From: Pseudomonas silesiensis
Lineage (GTDB): Bacteria > Pseudomonadota > Gammaproteobacteria > Pseudomonadales > Pseudomonadaceae
Reading direction: 5' to 3'
Assembly (NCBI RefSeq): GCF_001661075.1
Contig: NZ_CP014870.1
Coordinates: forward strand, 3,368,501-3,432,500
Length of the DNA stretch: 64,000 bases
How positions within the stretch are numbered: the first letter of the stretch is position 1; each line of letters begins with the position of its first letter. Positions 54,902 through 64,000 of the stretch are shown here, one piece after another. The notes under the pieces are model-generated. The model had not been told where the DNA came from. It worked only from the letters and a program-made list of their open reading frames with translations, and made no database searches. Position numbers and translations under genes: made by a program.

Positions 54902-56532
54902 CCCGCTTCACCCTCTCCAGGTTCGCCCTGTTGCCCGCCTTGTTGCTCTGCACCGCTCAGGCGCAGGCTGCGGAGTTGGTCGCCAGTGTGGATCGCAGTC
55001 GCCTGAATTCCGGCGAGACGGTCGAACTGACCCTGGAAACCACTGACGTGACGCAGTTCGGCAAGCCTGACCTGACGCCGCTGGAACCACTGTTCGAAGT
55101 ACGCGGCACCCGTCAGGTCAACCAGTTGAACACGCTTAACGGCGACAACGGTGCCACCACCCGATGGATCATCACCCTGCTGCCGCGGCAGACCGGCAGC
55201 GTGGAGATTGCGTCGCTGCAACTGGGTGAGGCGCAGAGCCAGCCGATCACCCTGCAAGTGATCCAGAGCGACACCCGGGACAGCAGCCACCAACGGGCCC
55301 CGGTGTTCATCGACGCCAGCCTCGATCAAAACAGCGTGTACGTACAAGCCCAGGCGATTCTGACCCTGCGGATCTACCATTCGGTATCGCTGTACGACGA
55401 CAGCAGCCTGCCGCCCTTGCAGATCGCCGATGCACGCATCGAGCAACTGGGCGAGTCGCGCACCTATGAGAAAGACATCAACGGCCTGCGCCACGGCGTG
55501 ATCGAAATGCGCTACGCGATTTACCCGCAACAAAGCGGTGAATTGATCATTCCGGCGCAGATCTTCAATGCCGCCCTGGTGGATGCCACTTCCCAGGTAC
55601 CGAAATCCGGCAAGCTGATGCGCGTCAGCTCCTCCGAGATCATGCTCACTGTGAAGGCCAAACCGAGCGCTTACCCGGCCGATGTGCCCTGGTTGCCGGC
55701 TCGAAGCCTGAGCCTGAGCGAAAGCTGGAACCCGCAACCGGACAACGCGCAGGTGGGCGATTCCCTGACCCGCCGCCTGACCGTGAAGGCCGAGGGCCTG
55801 GCCAGTTCGCAATTGCCGCCGTTGCCCGCCACCGATGTCAACGGCTTGCGGCGCTACCCGGATCAACCGGTGCTGGCCAACCAGAACAGCGAGCGCGGCC
55901 TGATCGGCAGTCGCGAAGACCGCGAGGCCCTGGTGCCGACCCGCAGTGGAGCCATCGAGCTGCCCGGGGTGGAAGTGACCTGGTGGAACACGTTCGAGGA
56001 TCACCTGGAACACAGCAGCCTGCCGGCCCAGACCCTGCAGGTGGCGAACAATCCGAGCCTGATGGTCGACACGGCTGCCGGCGCACCCACCGCCATTTCC
56101 GCCGTCACCGGCGAAACCCTCTGGCGCTGGAAACTCAGCACCCTGATCCTGGCCTGCACCACCCTCCTGGGCTTCGGTCTCTGGTGGCGCGCCCGCTGGC
56201 AACCGGCGATCCTGCGATCCGCGCAGACCGGCCCGAGCCCGCGCTCGGTGCTCGACGAACTCAAGCGTGCCTGTCAGGCCAACTCCCCCCACGCCACTCG
56301 CCAGGCCCTCGACGCCTGGGCCCGACAACAACCGGAAACCCTGGCCGACATGGCCGCTCGCTTCGTACCACTGTCTAACGCCCTCGACGGGCTCAACGGC
56401 GCGCTCTACAGCGAAACCGGCCAGTATTGGCAAGGCGAGGACCTGTGGCGGGCAATCAAGGCGATCCCGATTGCCGATCGGGTGCATGACCCGGTGGGCG
56501 ACAGCGGGTTGCCGCCGCTTTATCCGAAGTGA
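54898..56532 (+). CDS. BatD-like protein (second Bat cluster)
   Basis: A 544-residue BatD/oxygen-tolerance protein with a normal signal peptide (FALLPALLLCTAQAQA, cleavage before AELVASV) directly at its ATG. Repeated beta-sandwich periplasmic domains follow (LNSGETVELTLETTDVTQ, SVYVQAQAILTLRIYHSVSL, VGDSLTRRLTVKAEGL), then one transmembrane helix (LSTLILACTTLLGFGLWW) and a cytoplasmic tail. It is the last gene of the operon, and the ABC-F gene converges 6 bp after its stop. It is the undisturbed counterpart of the REPIN-altered protein at 27313. Confidence 0.93.
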   Translation: MTRFTLSRFALLPALLLCTAQAQAAELVASVDRSRLNSGETVELTLETTDVTQFGKPDLTPLEPLFEVRGTRQVNQLNTLNGDNGATTRWIITLLPRQTGSVEIASLQLGEAQSQPITLQVIQSDTRDSSHQRAPVFIDASLDQNSVYVQAQAILTLRIYHSVSLYDDSSLPPLQIADARIEQLGESRTYEKDINGLRHGVIEMRYAIYPQQSGELIIPAQIFNAALVDATSQVPKSGKLMRVSSSEIMLTVKAKPSAYPADVPWLPARSLSLSESWNPQPDNAQVGDSLTRRLTVKAEGLASSQLPPLPATDVNGLRRYPDQPVLANQNSERGLIGSREDREALVPTRSGAIELPGVEVTWWNTFEDHLEHSSLPAQTLQVANNPSLMVDTAAGAPTAISAVTGETLWRWKLSTLILACTTLLGFGLWWRARWQPAILRSAQTGPSPRSVLDELKRACQANSPHATRQALDAWARQQPETLADMAARFVPLSNALDGLNGALYSETGQYWQGEDLWRAIKAIPIADRVHDPVGDSGLPPLYPK

Positions 56533-56538
56533 CAGCCG

Positions 56539-58122
56539 CTAGTTGCTGAGATGGAATTCGGCATCCAGATGAATGGCCTGTAAAAAAGCGCTGTCATGGG
56601 ACACCACGATCAATGCCCCTTGGTACTGGTTCAGCATCTGTTCCAGCGCGATTCTGCTGGGCAGATCCAGATGGTTATCCGGTTCGTCCAGCAACAGCAA
56701 TTGGGGCGGCCGTTGCGCATACAGCTGCGCAGCCATGGCTACTTTCAGACGTTCGCCTCCGCTTAACTGACAGGTCTTGAGCATCGCACGATCCGCATCA
56801 ATCCCCATCTGGGCCAAGCGGGTTCGCGCCTCGGCCTCGGGCAACTGGGGATTGCTCTCGTAGAGCCATTGCACCGCCGTGCGTTCGGGGTACTGCAAGC
56901 CGGCGTGCTGATCCAGCCAGCCGACCTGGCAACTGCGTATGAGCTCGCCTTCGGGCACCGGCAGCTGGCCGGCGATGACCTGCAACAGGGTCGATTTGCC
57001 GCTGCCGTTGGCACCTCGTATCGCCATGCGCATGGGTCCCGTCAGCGTCAGGTTGATGGGCGACGCGTGACCGAACGGCAGCACGACGTCGTTGAGCTGC
57101 ACTATCAGCTTACCATTGGGCACCGCACTTTCCGGGGACAGCATCATGCGTTGAATGTCCGGCGCACACCGCGCCCAGGCCTCGGTTATACGTTGTTGTT
57201 GCTGCTCCCGAGCCAGTTGTTGATTGAGGCGCAGTTTCCCCTGGCTGTTTTCACTTCGTTCTTTCTGGGCATTGGTGATCAGTTTGGTCTGATTGCCGTC
57301 GCGCGCCTGACGGTCTCCGCGCGCATTGCGCCGTTGCTGACGCTCCATCTGCACGACCATCACACGTTGTTCGCGCCTCGCTTGTGCCCGCTCCCCTTGC
57401 AGTGCCGACTGGAACGCCTGCTGCTCCAGCTCGCGCGCCGCCGCATACTGACTGTAGTTGCCGCCATAGGCCGCCAGCCCCAACGGCGACAGCTCGACGA
57501 TTTCATTCACGTGCTCAAGAAGACCCCGGTCGTGGCTGATCACCACCAGGCCGTTGGGCCAGCGCTCGATCTGCTGCGCGAGTTTGTGTTGCTGCTCAAT
57601 ATCCAGATGGTTGCTGGGCTCATCCAGAATGAGCCAGTCAGCCCTGGACAACCACGCCCCCAGCAGCGCCACCCGCTGCCGTTCGCCGCCACTGAGGGTG
57701 TCGGTGCGTGAGTCGGCATTCAAATGGCCCAGGCCGATTTTCTCCAGCTCGGCGTGAAGGCGTGCGGCGCAATCCCATTGATCGACCGCCAGCGAATGGT
57801 CGTCATCGTCGATGCTGCCTTGGGCAATGCGATCCAGTGCCGCGAGGACAGGCTCGACACCAGCCAACGCGGCAACGCTGGGATAGCGCTCGGGTTCCAG
57901 TAACTGCGCCACGGCGTAAATCTGCCCTTCGCGACGGACGATGCCGCTGGTGGGCGGTTGCTCCCCCGTCAGGAGCCGGCCAAGCAAGGACTTGCCACAG
58001 CCATTGGCGCCGACGATTCCCGTGGCCCCGGTACTGAAGGTGTGGTTCAAGTGATCGAACAGAACGCGCCCGTCGGGCAGGTTGAACGACACTTGATCCA
58101 GTTGAAGTAATTGTTGAGTCAT
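56539..58122 (-). CDS. ABC-F family ATPase
   Basis: A 527-residue soluble protein with two ABC nucleotide-binding domains and no membrane segments, the ABC-F layout (ribosome-associated translation factors or antibiotic-resistance ATPases). Walker A motifs are GANGCGKS (38-45) and GANGSGKST. Both halves have LSGGE signatures and LILDEPSNHLD or LLLDEPDNHLD Walker B regions. The inter-domain linker is long, basic and Gln/Arg-rich (QRRNARGDRQARDGNQTKL). I cannot assign it to a specific subfamily such as EttA, Uup or YheS. It is transcribed divergently from sbcD. Confidence 0.92.
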   Translation of the reverse strand: MTQQLLQLDQVSFNLPDGRVLFDHLNHTFSTGATGIVGANGCGKSLLGRLLTGEQPPTSGIVRREGQIYAVAQLLEPERYPSVAALAGVEPVLAALDRIAQGSIDDDDHSLAVDQWDCAARLHAELEKIGLGHLNADSRTDTLSGGERQRVALLGAWLSRADWLILDEPSNHLDIEQQHKLAQQIERWPNGLVVISHDRGLLEHVNEIVELSPLGLAAYGGNYSQYAAARELEQQAFQSALQGERAQARREQRVMVVQMERQQRRNARGDRQARDGNQTKLITNAQKERSENSQGKLRLNQQLAREQQQQRITEAWARCAPDIQRMMLSPESAVPNGKLIVQLNDVVLPFGHASPINLTLTGPMRMAIRGANGSGKSTLLQVIAGQLPVPEGELIRSCQVGWLDQHAGLQYPERTAVQWLYESNPQLPEAEARTRLAQMGIDADRAMLKTCQLSGGERLKVAMAAQLYAQRPPQLLLLDEPDNHLDLPSRIALEQMLNQYQGALIVVSHDSAFLQAIHLDAEFHLSN

Positions 58123-58320
58123 GACGCTCCCTTAAATATTCAAACTCCCTGATGGTGCGCAACAGCACCCGCCTCGCCCCCCCGGACTGTTTACCCTACC
58201 GCGACCTCACACTACTTTTCAAAGCGTTCAACATCCCCGGTCTTTTGCCATTAAACTCTCTCCCCTTTCGCCGCCATCATTTTCCTCGCGGCCATTACCT
58301 TATTTCCTACGGAGTACGCC

Positions 58321-59565
58321 TTGCGTCTGTTCCACACCTCCGACTGGCACCTTGGACAAAACCTGCACGGCCAGGACCGCGATTTCGAGCACGGTTGTTT
58401 CCTCGAGTGGCTGCTGCGCCAACTCAAGCTGGACCAGCCCGATGTGCTGTTGATCGCCGGCGATATCTTTGACACGGTCAACCCGCCGGTCAAAGCCCAG
58501 GAACGCCTCTACGATTTCATCGTCAGCGCCCACGAGCAGCAGCCCAAGCTGACCATCGTGATGATTGCCGGCAACCACGATTCCGGCTCGCGCATCGAGC
58601 TGCCCGCGCCGTTGATGCGCCGTTTGCGCACCCATGCCCTGGGGCGGGTGCTGTGGCTGGACGATGGTCAACTCGACGCCGAGCGGTTGCTGCTGCCATT
58701 ACCCAATGCCAAGGGCAAGACCGTCGCCTGGTGCCTGGCGCTGCCGTTCCTGCGCCCGGCCGAAGTCACCGGCGCGCATCTGGGCGAGAACTACCTGCGC
58801 GGTATCGGCCAGGTTCACGAATGGCTGATCGAAGCCGCCAACGTCAAGCGCAAACCTGGCCAGGCGCTGATCGCCATCAGTCACGCGCACATGGCGGGCG
58901 GTTCGGTGTCGGAAGACTCCGAGCGCAGCCTGATTATCGGCAATGCCGAAGCGCTGCCCGCCAGCCTGTTCGGGCCGAGCATCAGCTACGTCGCCCTCGG
59001 GCATCTGCACAAGCCGCAGAAGGTCAACGGTGAAGAGCGCATACGCTACAGCGGTTCGCCGATTCCGCTGTCGTTTTCCGAGATCGGTTATCAGCATCAG
59101 ATTCTCGACGTCCTGCTGGAGGGCGACAGCCTGGTCAGCGTCGAACCGAAGCTGATTCCCCGCGCGGTGAATCTGCAGCGCATTGGGCCGGCGCCGTTGG
59201 CCGAGATTCTGCTGCAACTGGCCGACTTGCCGAATATCGACTTGCTGGCCGACATTCAGCGCCAGCCCTGGCTGGAAGTCCGGGTGCGCCTGGATGAGCC
59301 GCAACCCGACCTGCGCCATCAAGTCGAAAGCGCCCTGCAAGGCAAAGCCGTGCGCCTGGTGCGCATCGCCGCAGAATACGCCGGCAACGGCGGCCGCGAT
59401 GGGGTCGATGACGGCACGACGCTGGTCGAACTGGACCAGCTCACACCTCAGGAATTGTTCAGCCGCGCGTGGCAGGACAGCTATGGCAGCGAGGTCGATG
59501 AACAAACGCTGAAGGACTTTGCAGAGTTGTTGCAGGACGTGCAGATGGAGACCGAACAACCATGA
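58321..59565 (+). CDS. sbcD: Exonuclease SbcCD subunit D
   Basis: A 414-residue Mre11-type nuclease subunit that, with SbcC, cleaves hairpins and processes DNA ends. The start is a TTG at 58321, with GGAG about 8 bp upstream; it gives the family start RLFHTSDWHLG. Metal ligands are visible: Asp8 and His10, then AGDIFD (Asp48), and AGNHDSG (Asn85, His86, Asp87). SHAHMAGG and ALGHLHKPQ follow. The 3' end overlaps sbcC (ATGA), so the two subunits are translationally coupled. Use of TTG may hold synthesis low. Confidence 0.95.
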   Translation: MRLFHTSDWHLGQNLHGQDRDFEHGCFLEWLLRQLKLDQPDVLLIAGDIFDTVNPPVKAQERLYDFIVSAHEQQPKLTIVMIAGNHDSGSRIELPAPLMRRLRTHALGRVLWLDDGQLDAERLLLPLPNAKGKTVAWCLALPFLRPAEVTGAHLGENYLRGIGQVHEWLIEAANVKRKPGQALIAISHAHMAGGSVSEDSERSLIIGNAEALPASLFGPSISYVALGHLHKPQKVNGEERIRYSGSPIPLSFSEIGYQHQILDVLLEGDSLVSVEPKLIPRAVNLQRIGPAPLAEILLQLADLPNIDLLADIQRQPWLEVRVRLDEPQPDLRHQVESALQGKAVRLVRIAAEYAGNGGRDGVDDGTTLVELDQLTPQELFSRAWQDSYGSEVDEQTLKDFAELLQDVQMETEQP

Positions 59566-62500
59566 AGATCCTTGCGATCCGCCTGAAGAACCTCGCCTCG
59601 CTGGCCGGTCCGTTTGAGATCGACTTCACCGCTGAACCGCTGGCCAGTGCCGGTCTGTTCGCGATTACCGGTCCCACCGGCGCGGGTAAAAGCACCTTGC
59701 TCGATGCCTTGTGCCTGGCGTTGTTCGGTGCCGTGCCGCGCTTGAGCAATGCACAGACGTCGGCGAAGGCGCCGGACGCCGATGGCGAAATCGGCACAGG
59801 CGACCCGCGCACCCTGCTGCGTCGCGGCACCGGTGAGGGTTATGCCGAAGTGGATTTCGTCGGCATTGACGGCCGACGTTACCGTGCACGCTGGGAAGCC
59901 AATCGCGCGCGGGAAAAGGCCGGCGGCAAACTGCAGGCCAGTCGCCAAAGCTTGCGCGACATCGATCAGGATCAGCTGCTGGCCAGCCAGAAGGTCGAAT
60001 TCAAAATCCAGCTCGAAGCGGTGCTGGGCTTGAACTTCGAGCAATTCACCCGGGCGGTGCTACTCGCTCAAAGCGAGTTCAGTGCCTTCCTCAAGGCGAA
60101 CGACAACGAACGCAGCGAGCTCCTGGAGAAACTCACCGATACCGCGCTCTACACCCGTCTGGGTCGCCGCGCCTTCGACAAAACCAAGGAAGCCCGCGAA
60201 ACCCACAAGCTGCTGCAGGACCAGGCCACCGGCGTCACGCCGCTGGCGCCGCAAGCCAGGGCGGAGCTGGATGAGCGATTCAACCAGGCGCAACAGCAAC
60301 TCAAGACGCAACAGGCGCAACTCAAACAGCTTGAGTTGCAACACACTTGGCTCAAGGACCTGCGCCAGTTGCAGGACGCGCAACACAGCGCGACCGAGCA
60401 ACTGGCTGGCGCCCAACAGCATTGGCACGGTCTGGCTGGCGAACGGCTGAAATTGAGTCGGCTGGAACACTTGGCGCCGCAACGGCACCAGTTCGCGCGC
60501 AAGGCCGAACTCAGCGCCCAGCTCACGCCGCTGGCCGCGCAGATTGAACAGCACACCCGCCAGCAAGCCGAGCTGAGCGAACGTCAGGCGCAACTCGAGC
60601 TCAGCCTGGCTGCGGCGCAGACCGAGCTGATCGAAGCCCAACGCCAGCACAGTGCCAGCGCGCCGCTACTGCGCCAGGCGTTTGAAGAGCAAAGCACCCT
60701 CGCCCGCCTGGACAAGGATGCCGCTCAGCGTGCCGAGCTCCAGCAACAGGCGGAACTTGCCTGCACTCAAGGGCAACAACGGATACAGGGCTTGCTTGAG
60801 CAACAACAACAAGTGGCTGCACGTCTGCAGCGAATCGCCGGGGAGCTTGAACAAAGCAGCCATCTGGCACCGCTGAGCGAGGCCTGGAATGCCTGGCGCG
60901 ACCGTCTGCAGCAGCTGATGCTGGTGGGCAATCGTCTGAACAAGGGCCAGGCCGAACTGGCCGAACTGGAGCAGAGCGCCACCCGCGCCGCCGAGCAACT
61001 GGCGGCGCAAAAGCAGCACCTGGAAGTACTGTACAAGGAAGCCGGCGCCGAGCCGGAAGCCGTGGCGGAACAGATCCAGCTGCTGGGCAACCTGCTGCAG
61101 GACAACCGCAAACAATTGCGCGCATTTGAAGAGCTGACACGACTGTGGGCCAGCCAGCAAGAACTCGACAAGCGTGCCGCCGAGCTGCAACAGCGCCAGT
61201 CGACCGCGCAGCAAGAACGCGAGCGCCTGACCCAGGACGGCGTGAACACCAAAAACCAGCTGACGGTCGCCGAACAGACCCTGACCATCACCCGTGAACT
61301 GCTGGAACGCCAACGTCTGGCCCGCAGTGCCAGCGTCGAAGAATTGCGCGAGCAGCTGCAGGACGATCAGCCTTGCCCGGTGTGCGGCAGCCCTGATCAT
61401 CCCTACCATCAGCCTGAAGCCTTATTGCAAAGTCTCGGTCGGCACGATGAAAGTGAACAGGCCAACGCCCAGAAAGCGGTCGACCTGCTCAAGGAAAAAC
61501 TCACCGACCTGCGCGCTGAAGTCGGCGGGCTGATCGCTCAGCAAAGGGAATTTCTGCAACAGCAGGAGCACCTCACCGCGCAGCAACAGAGCCTGACGCC
61601 AAGCCTCCAGGCGCATCCGCTCGCAGCGACGTTGCTGGCTCAGGACGCGCTCAAGCGCGATGCCTGGCTGGCCCAGCAAAATAGTCAGTTGAATCAAAGC
61701 ATCAGCCAGGACGAACAGCGCCAATCCGCCCTGCTCACCCTGCAACAGGATGCCGCGCGCCTACAACAGCAGTTGCGCAGCGCCGAAGCGGCGAGCCAGC
61801 AGGCAACCCAGCACCTGAATCATCAACAACAGGCGTTGAGCAGTGATCGCCAGCGTCTGGACGAAGAGCTGACGGCGTTCAGCACCCTGCTCCCGCCTGC
61901 AACGCTGGAAGCCTTGCGCAATGAACCCGCTGCGACCTTCATCCAGCTTGATCAACAGATTGCCCAACGCCTGGAGCAGCTCGATCAGCAGCGCGACGAA
62001 CTCGGCGAACAGCAACTACGCCAGCAGACGCTGGAAAAAGAGCAAGATCGCCAACTGACCCGCGTCCAGCAACTGGACACCGCGCAGCAGCAATTCACGG
62101 TCATCAAAGAGCAACAACAGACTTGCCAGCAGAAACTGGCGCAATTGCTCGGCCAACACACGAGCGCCGAGCAGTGGCAGCAGCAACTCGACCAGGCGGT
62201 GGAACAGGCGCGCACTGGCGAAGCAACGGCCAGCCAGCAACTGCAAAGCGTGCGCACGGCACTGGTGCAACTGGCCGCCGAACTCAAGGCGCAGCAGCAA
62301 CGCTTGCTCGCACTGGAAACAGAAGATCGCGATTTGAGCGCCAGGATCGCCGACTGGCGCGCCTTGCATCCGGAACTGGATGATGGCGGCCTGGAAAACC
62401 TGCTGGGCGTCGACGACCAGCAGGTCAACGAACTGCGCCAGCAATTACAACAAAGCGAAAAAGCCATCGAGCAGGCCAAGGTGCTGCTGCATGAGCGCGA

Positions 62501-63203
62501 TCAACGGCTGCTCGATCATCAGGCTCAGCACAACGGCAACCTCGACGCCGGGGAACTGGTCACGGCACTTGCCGAACTGCAACAACTGTCGGCCGCCAGC
62601 GAACACCAGTGCGCCGAACTGCGAGCCGAACAGGCCGAGGATCAGCGTCGACAGCACGCCAATCAGGCCCTGGCGCAGCAGATCGCCGACGCCTACACCG
62701 AGTATCAGCGCTGGGCACGCTTGAATGCACTGATCGGCTCGGCCACCGGCGACACCTTCCGCAAGATCGCCCAGGCCTACAACCTCGACCTGCTGGTGCA
62801 CCATGCCAACGTTCAATTGCGCCAGCTGGTGCGGCGCTATCGCCTGAAACGCGGCGGCAGCATGTTGGGATTGCTGGTGATGGACACCGAGATGGGTGAC
62901 GAACTGCGTTCGGTGCATTCGCTGTCGGGCGGCGAGACGTTCCTGGTCTCGCTGGCACTGGCATTGGGCCTGGCATCGATGGCCTCGAGCACGCTGAAAA
63001 TCGAATCGCTGTTCATCGATGAAGGCTTTGGCAGTCTCGATCCGGAATCCCTGCAACTGGCCATGGACGCCCTCGACGGCTTGCAGGCCCAGGGGCGCAA
63101 GGTCGCAGTGATTTCCCACGTCCAGGAAATGCACGAGCGCATTCCGGTGCAGATTCAGGTCCGCCGCCAGGGTAACGGCCTGAGTACCCTGGAGGTGAAA
63201 TGA
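59562..63203 (+). CDS. sbcC: Exonuclease SbcCD subunit C
   Basis: A 1213-residue SMC/Rad50-like ATPase. Walker A ITGPTGAGKST is near residues 36-45. Two very long Gln-rich coiled-coil arms flank the zinc hook CPVCGSP (Cys605, Cys608), which dimerises the complex. The C-terminal lobe has the signature SLSGGETFLVSLALALG and Walker B SLFIDEGFGSLD. The coiled-coil region is unusually Gln-rich (many CAG/CAA codons). The start overlaps sbcD and the stop overlaps the downstream GST gene, each by 4 bp. Confidence 0.96.
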   Translation: MKILAIRLKNLASLAGPFEIDFTAEPLASAGLFAITGPTGAGKSTLLDALCLALFGAVPRLSNAQTSAKAPDADGEIGTGDPRTLLRRGTGEGYAEVDFVGIDGRRYRARWEANRAREKAGGKLQASRQSLRDIDQDQLLASQKVEFKIQLEAVLGLNFEQFTRAVLLAQSEFSAFLKANDNERSELLEKLTDTALYTRLGRRAFDKTKEARETHKLLQDQATGVTPLAPQARAELDERFNQAQQQLKTQQAQLKQLELQHTWLKDLRQLQDAQHSATEQLAGAQQHWHGLAGERLKLSRLEHLAPQRHQFARKAELSAQLTPLAAQIEQHTRQQAELSERQAQLELSLAAAQTELIEAQRQHSASAPLLRQAFEEQSTLARLDKDAAQRAELQQQAELACTQGQQRIQGLLEQQQQVAARLQRIAGELEQSSHLAPLSEAWNAWRDRLQQLMLVGNRLNKGQAELAELEQSATRAAEQLAAQKQHLEVLYKEAGAEPEAVAEQIQLLGNLLQDNRKQLRAFEELTRLWASQQELDKRAAELQQRQSTAQQERERLTQDGVNTKNQLTVAEQTLTITRELLERQRLARSASVEELREQLQDDQPCPVCGSPDHPYHQPEALLQSLGRHDESEQANAQKAVDLLKEKLTDLRAEVGGLIAQQREFLQQQEHLTAQQQSLTPSLQAHPLAATLLAQDALKRDAWLAQQNSQLNQSISQDEQRQSALLTLQQDAARLQQQLRSAEAASQQATQHLNHQQQALSSDRQRLDEELTAFSTLLPPATLEALRNEPAATFIQLDQQIAQRLEQLDQQRDELGEQQLRQQTLEKEQDRQLTRVQQLDTAQQQFTVIKEQQQTCQQKLAQLLGQHTSAEQWQQQLDQAVEQARTGEATASQQLQSVRTALVQLAAELKAQQQRLLALETEDRDLSARIADWRALHPELDDGGLENLLGVDDQQVNELRQQLQQSEKAIEQAKVLLHERDQRLLDHQAQHNGNLDAGELVTALAELQQLSAASEHQCAELRAEQAEDQRRQHANQALAQQIADAYTEYQRWARLNALIGSATGDTFRKIAQAYNLDLLVHHANVQLRQLVRRYRLKRGGSMLGLLVMDTEMGDELRSVHSLSGGETFLVSLALALGLASMASSTLKIESLFIDEGFGSLDPESLQLAMDALDGLQAQGRKVAVISHVQEMHERIPVQIQVRRQGNGLSTLEVK

Positions 63204-63796
63204 ATACCCTGTATTCGTTCCGCCGCTGCCCCTACGCCATGCGGGCGCGCATGGCCCTGCGCTATTGCGGGGTTGCCGTGAACATTGTCGAGGTCAGCCT
63301 GAAGGCCAAACCCGCCGAGATGCTCGCGTTGTCGAGCAAAGGCACGGTGCCGGTGCTGAGCGCTGGCGGTCAGGTGATCGATGAAAGCCTGGACATCATG
63401 CGCTGGGCTTTGGCACAGAACGACCCGCAGGATTGGTTGCTCAAGGATGATCCTGTTGGGCAGCGATGCATCGCCGAGCTGATCGAAGAAAACGATCAGG
63501 TGTTCAAGCTGCAGCTCAATCGCTACAAATACGCCGAGCGTTATCCCGAGCAGCCGATGGAGGTCTATCGCGCCGAGGGTGAAGTGTTTTTGCGCAGGCT
63601 GGATGAGTTGCTGCAATCGCGTGAGTATTTGCTGACGAACCATCCCAGTCTGGCGGATGTGGCGCTGTTGCCGTTCGTGCGGCAATTCGCCCATGTCGAT
63701 CGGGAGTGGTTTGGGCAGACGCCCTACTTGCGTTTGCAGGCCTGGTTGCAGCGGTTTCTAGAGTCGGACCTGTTCACATCAATAATGAAGAAGTAA
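63200..63796 (+). CDS. Glutathione S-transferase family protein
   Basis: A 198-residue GST. The thioredoxin-like N-terminal domain reads LYSFRRCPYAMRARMALRYC, with a Cys-Pro-Tyr catalytic-like motif. GTVPVLSAGGQVIDESLDIM provides the cis-Pro and the Glu-Ser glutathione-binding pair. A helical C-terminal domain follows with SLADVALLPFVRQFAHVD. The overlap with sbcC (ATGA) puts it in the sbcDC operon, a neighbourhood with no obvious functional link beyond co-expression. Confidence 0.93.
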   Translation: MNTLYSFRRCPYAMRARMALRYCGVAVNIVEVSLKAKPAEMLALSSKGTVPVLSAGGQVIDESLDIMRWALAQNDPQDWLLKDDPVGQRCIAELIEENDQVFKLQLNRYKYAERYPEQPMEVYRAEGEVFLRRLDELLQSREYLLTNHPSLADVALLPFVRQFAHVDREWFGQTPYLRLQAWLQRFLESDLFTSIMKK

Positions 63797-63803
63797 CCCA
63801 TCC

Positions 63804-63882
63804 CCTGTAGGAGCGAGGCTTGCCCGCGAAGAGGCCATCAAGACCGCCAAAAGCTTCGCGGGCAAGCCTCGCTCCTACGGGG
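63804..63882. repeat. REPIN
   Basis: CTGTAGGAGCGAGGCTTGCC and GGCAAGCCTCGCTCCTACGG ends are inverted around a short loop, between two convergent genes. Confidence 0.9.
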
Positions 63883-63903
63883 AATAGGTTGCGTCTGGAC
63901 CAT

Positions 63904-64000
63904 TCAGGCCAGTACCGAACACATCTCAATCGCCGAGCAATCCACGTGAAAGGGTCCGAAAAATCCTTCCTGGCGCTTGATCGGCGGGTTGCCCGCCAGC
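63904..64000 (-). CDS. C-terminal end of an unidentified protein (partial)
   Basis: On the minus strand an open frame enters from the window edge and ends at 63904-63906 (TGA). The visible 31 residues read LAGNPPIKRQEGF, then FGPFHVDCSAIEMCSVLA. The composition and the REPIN just after the stop suggest a real gene end, but the piece is too short to name. Confidence 0.55.
   Translation of the reverse strand, partial: LAGNPPIKRQEGFFGPFHVDCSAIEMCSVLA

Noticed and set aside
58152..58472. Short plus-strand frame overlapping the start of sbcD
   Set aside because: It is out of frame with sbcD, whose TTG start gives the intact family N-terminus with the metal-binding motif.

Overview
The window is a GC-rich chromosomal segment of a Pseudomonas, most likely of the P. 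fluorescens group. The evidence is the muxABC-opmB efflux operon, the 180-kDa-type NAD glutamate dehydrogenase beside a MoxR/Bat operon, many MocR/LysR/ABM/cupin accessory genes, and a dozen REP/REPIN palindromes (GCGAGCAAGCTCGCTCCCAC and GCGGGCAAGCCTCGCTCCTAC types) between genes. I see no tRNA, rRNA, CRISPR, prophage or IS element.

Layout. 1-3.5 kb: end of a PLP aminotransferase-fold protein, an SDR oxidoreductase and an MHYT-GGDEF-EAL c-di-GMP enzyme. 3.7-12.7 kb: the complete RND efflux operon muxA-muxB-muxC-opmB on the minus strand, with every junction an ATGA overlap. 12.8-14 kb: tpx and a YciI-family gene. 14-20 kb: a more AT-rich accessory island with an orphan RHS core gene and, facing it, a colicin-E-type bacteriocin locus. 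20.2-31.4 kb: one long plus-strand operon of two beta-barrel proteins with a 55-residue secreted protein between them, a MoxR-DUF58-DUF4381-VWA-VWA/TPR-BatD set, a secreted HAD phosphatase and a secreted arylsulfatase. A fused MFS/spermidine-synthase-like protein follows. 34.3-37.6 kb: a DUF3313 lipoprotein and an octaheme cytochrome with TPRs. 37.7-43.5 kb: small metabolic and stress genes around a MocR-type regulator. 43.6-48.5 kb: gdhB. 49-56.5 kb: a second MoxR/Bat operon. 56.5-64 kb: an ABC-F ATPase, sbcD-sbcC-GST, and the end of an unidentified gene.

Most notable. (1) The 855-residue bacteriocin carries two colicin DNase-like domains. The last has every HNH catalytic residue; the internal copy has lost all of them. 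The third gene of the locus, after the ordinary immunity gene, encodes an Im-like immunity domain fused to a coiled coil and an S-type pyocin translocation domain with no nuclease. The two oddities may fit together: an immunity-tagged pyocin-like partner docking on a pseudo-nuclease. (2) The arylsulfatase is cut by a single in-frame TAG where the continuing frame suggests a Trp codon. (3) Two genes of the first Bat operon have REPINs inside their reading frames. (4) A repeated ATTGGTC...ATTGGCT motif with 23-24 bp spacing lies upstream of the MocR/AhpD-like pair, an ABM monooxygenase gene and a cupin gene, and suggests a small local regulon.

Functions come from reading translated sequence and remembered family features. 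No database search was run.
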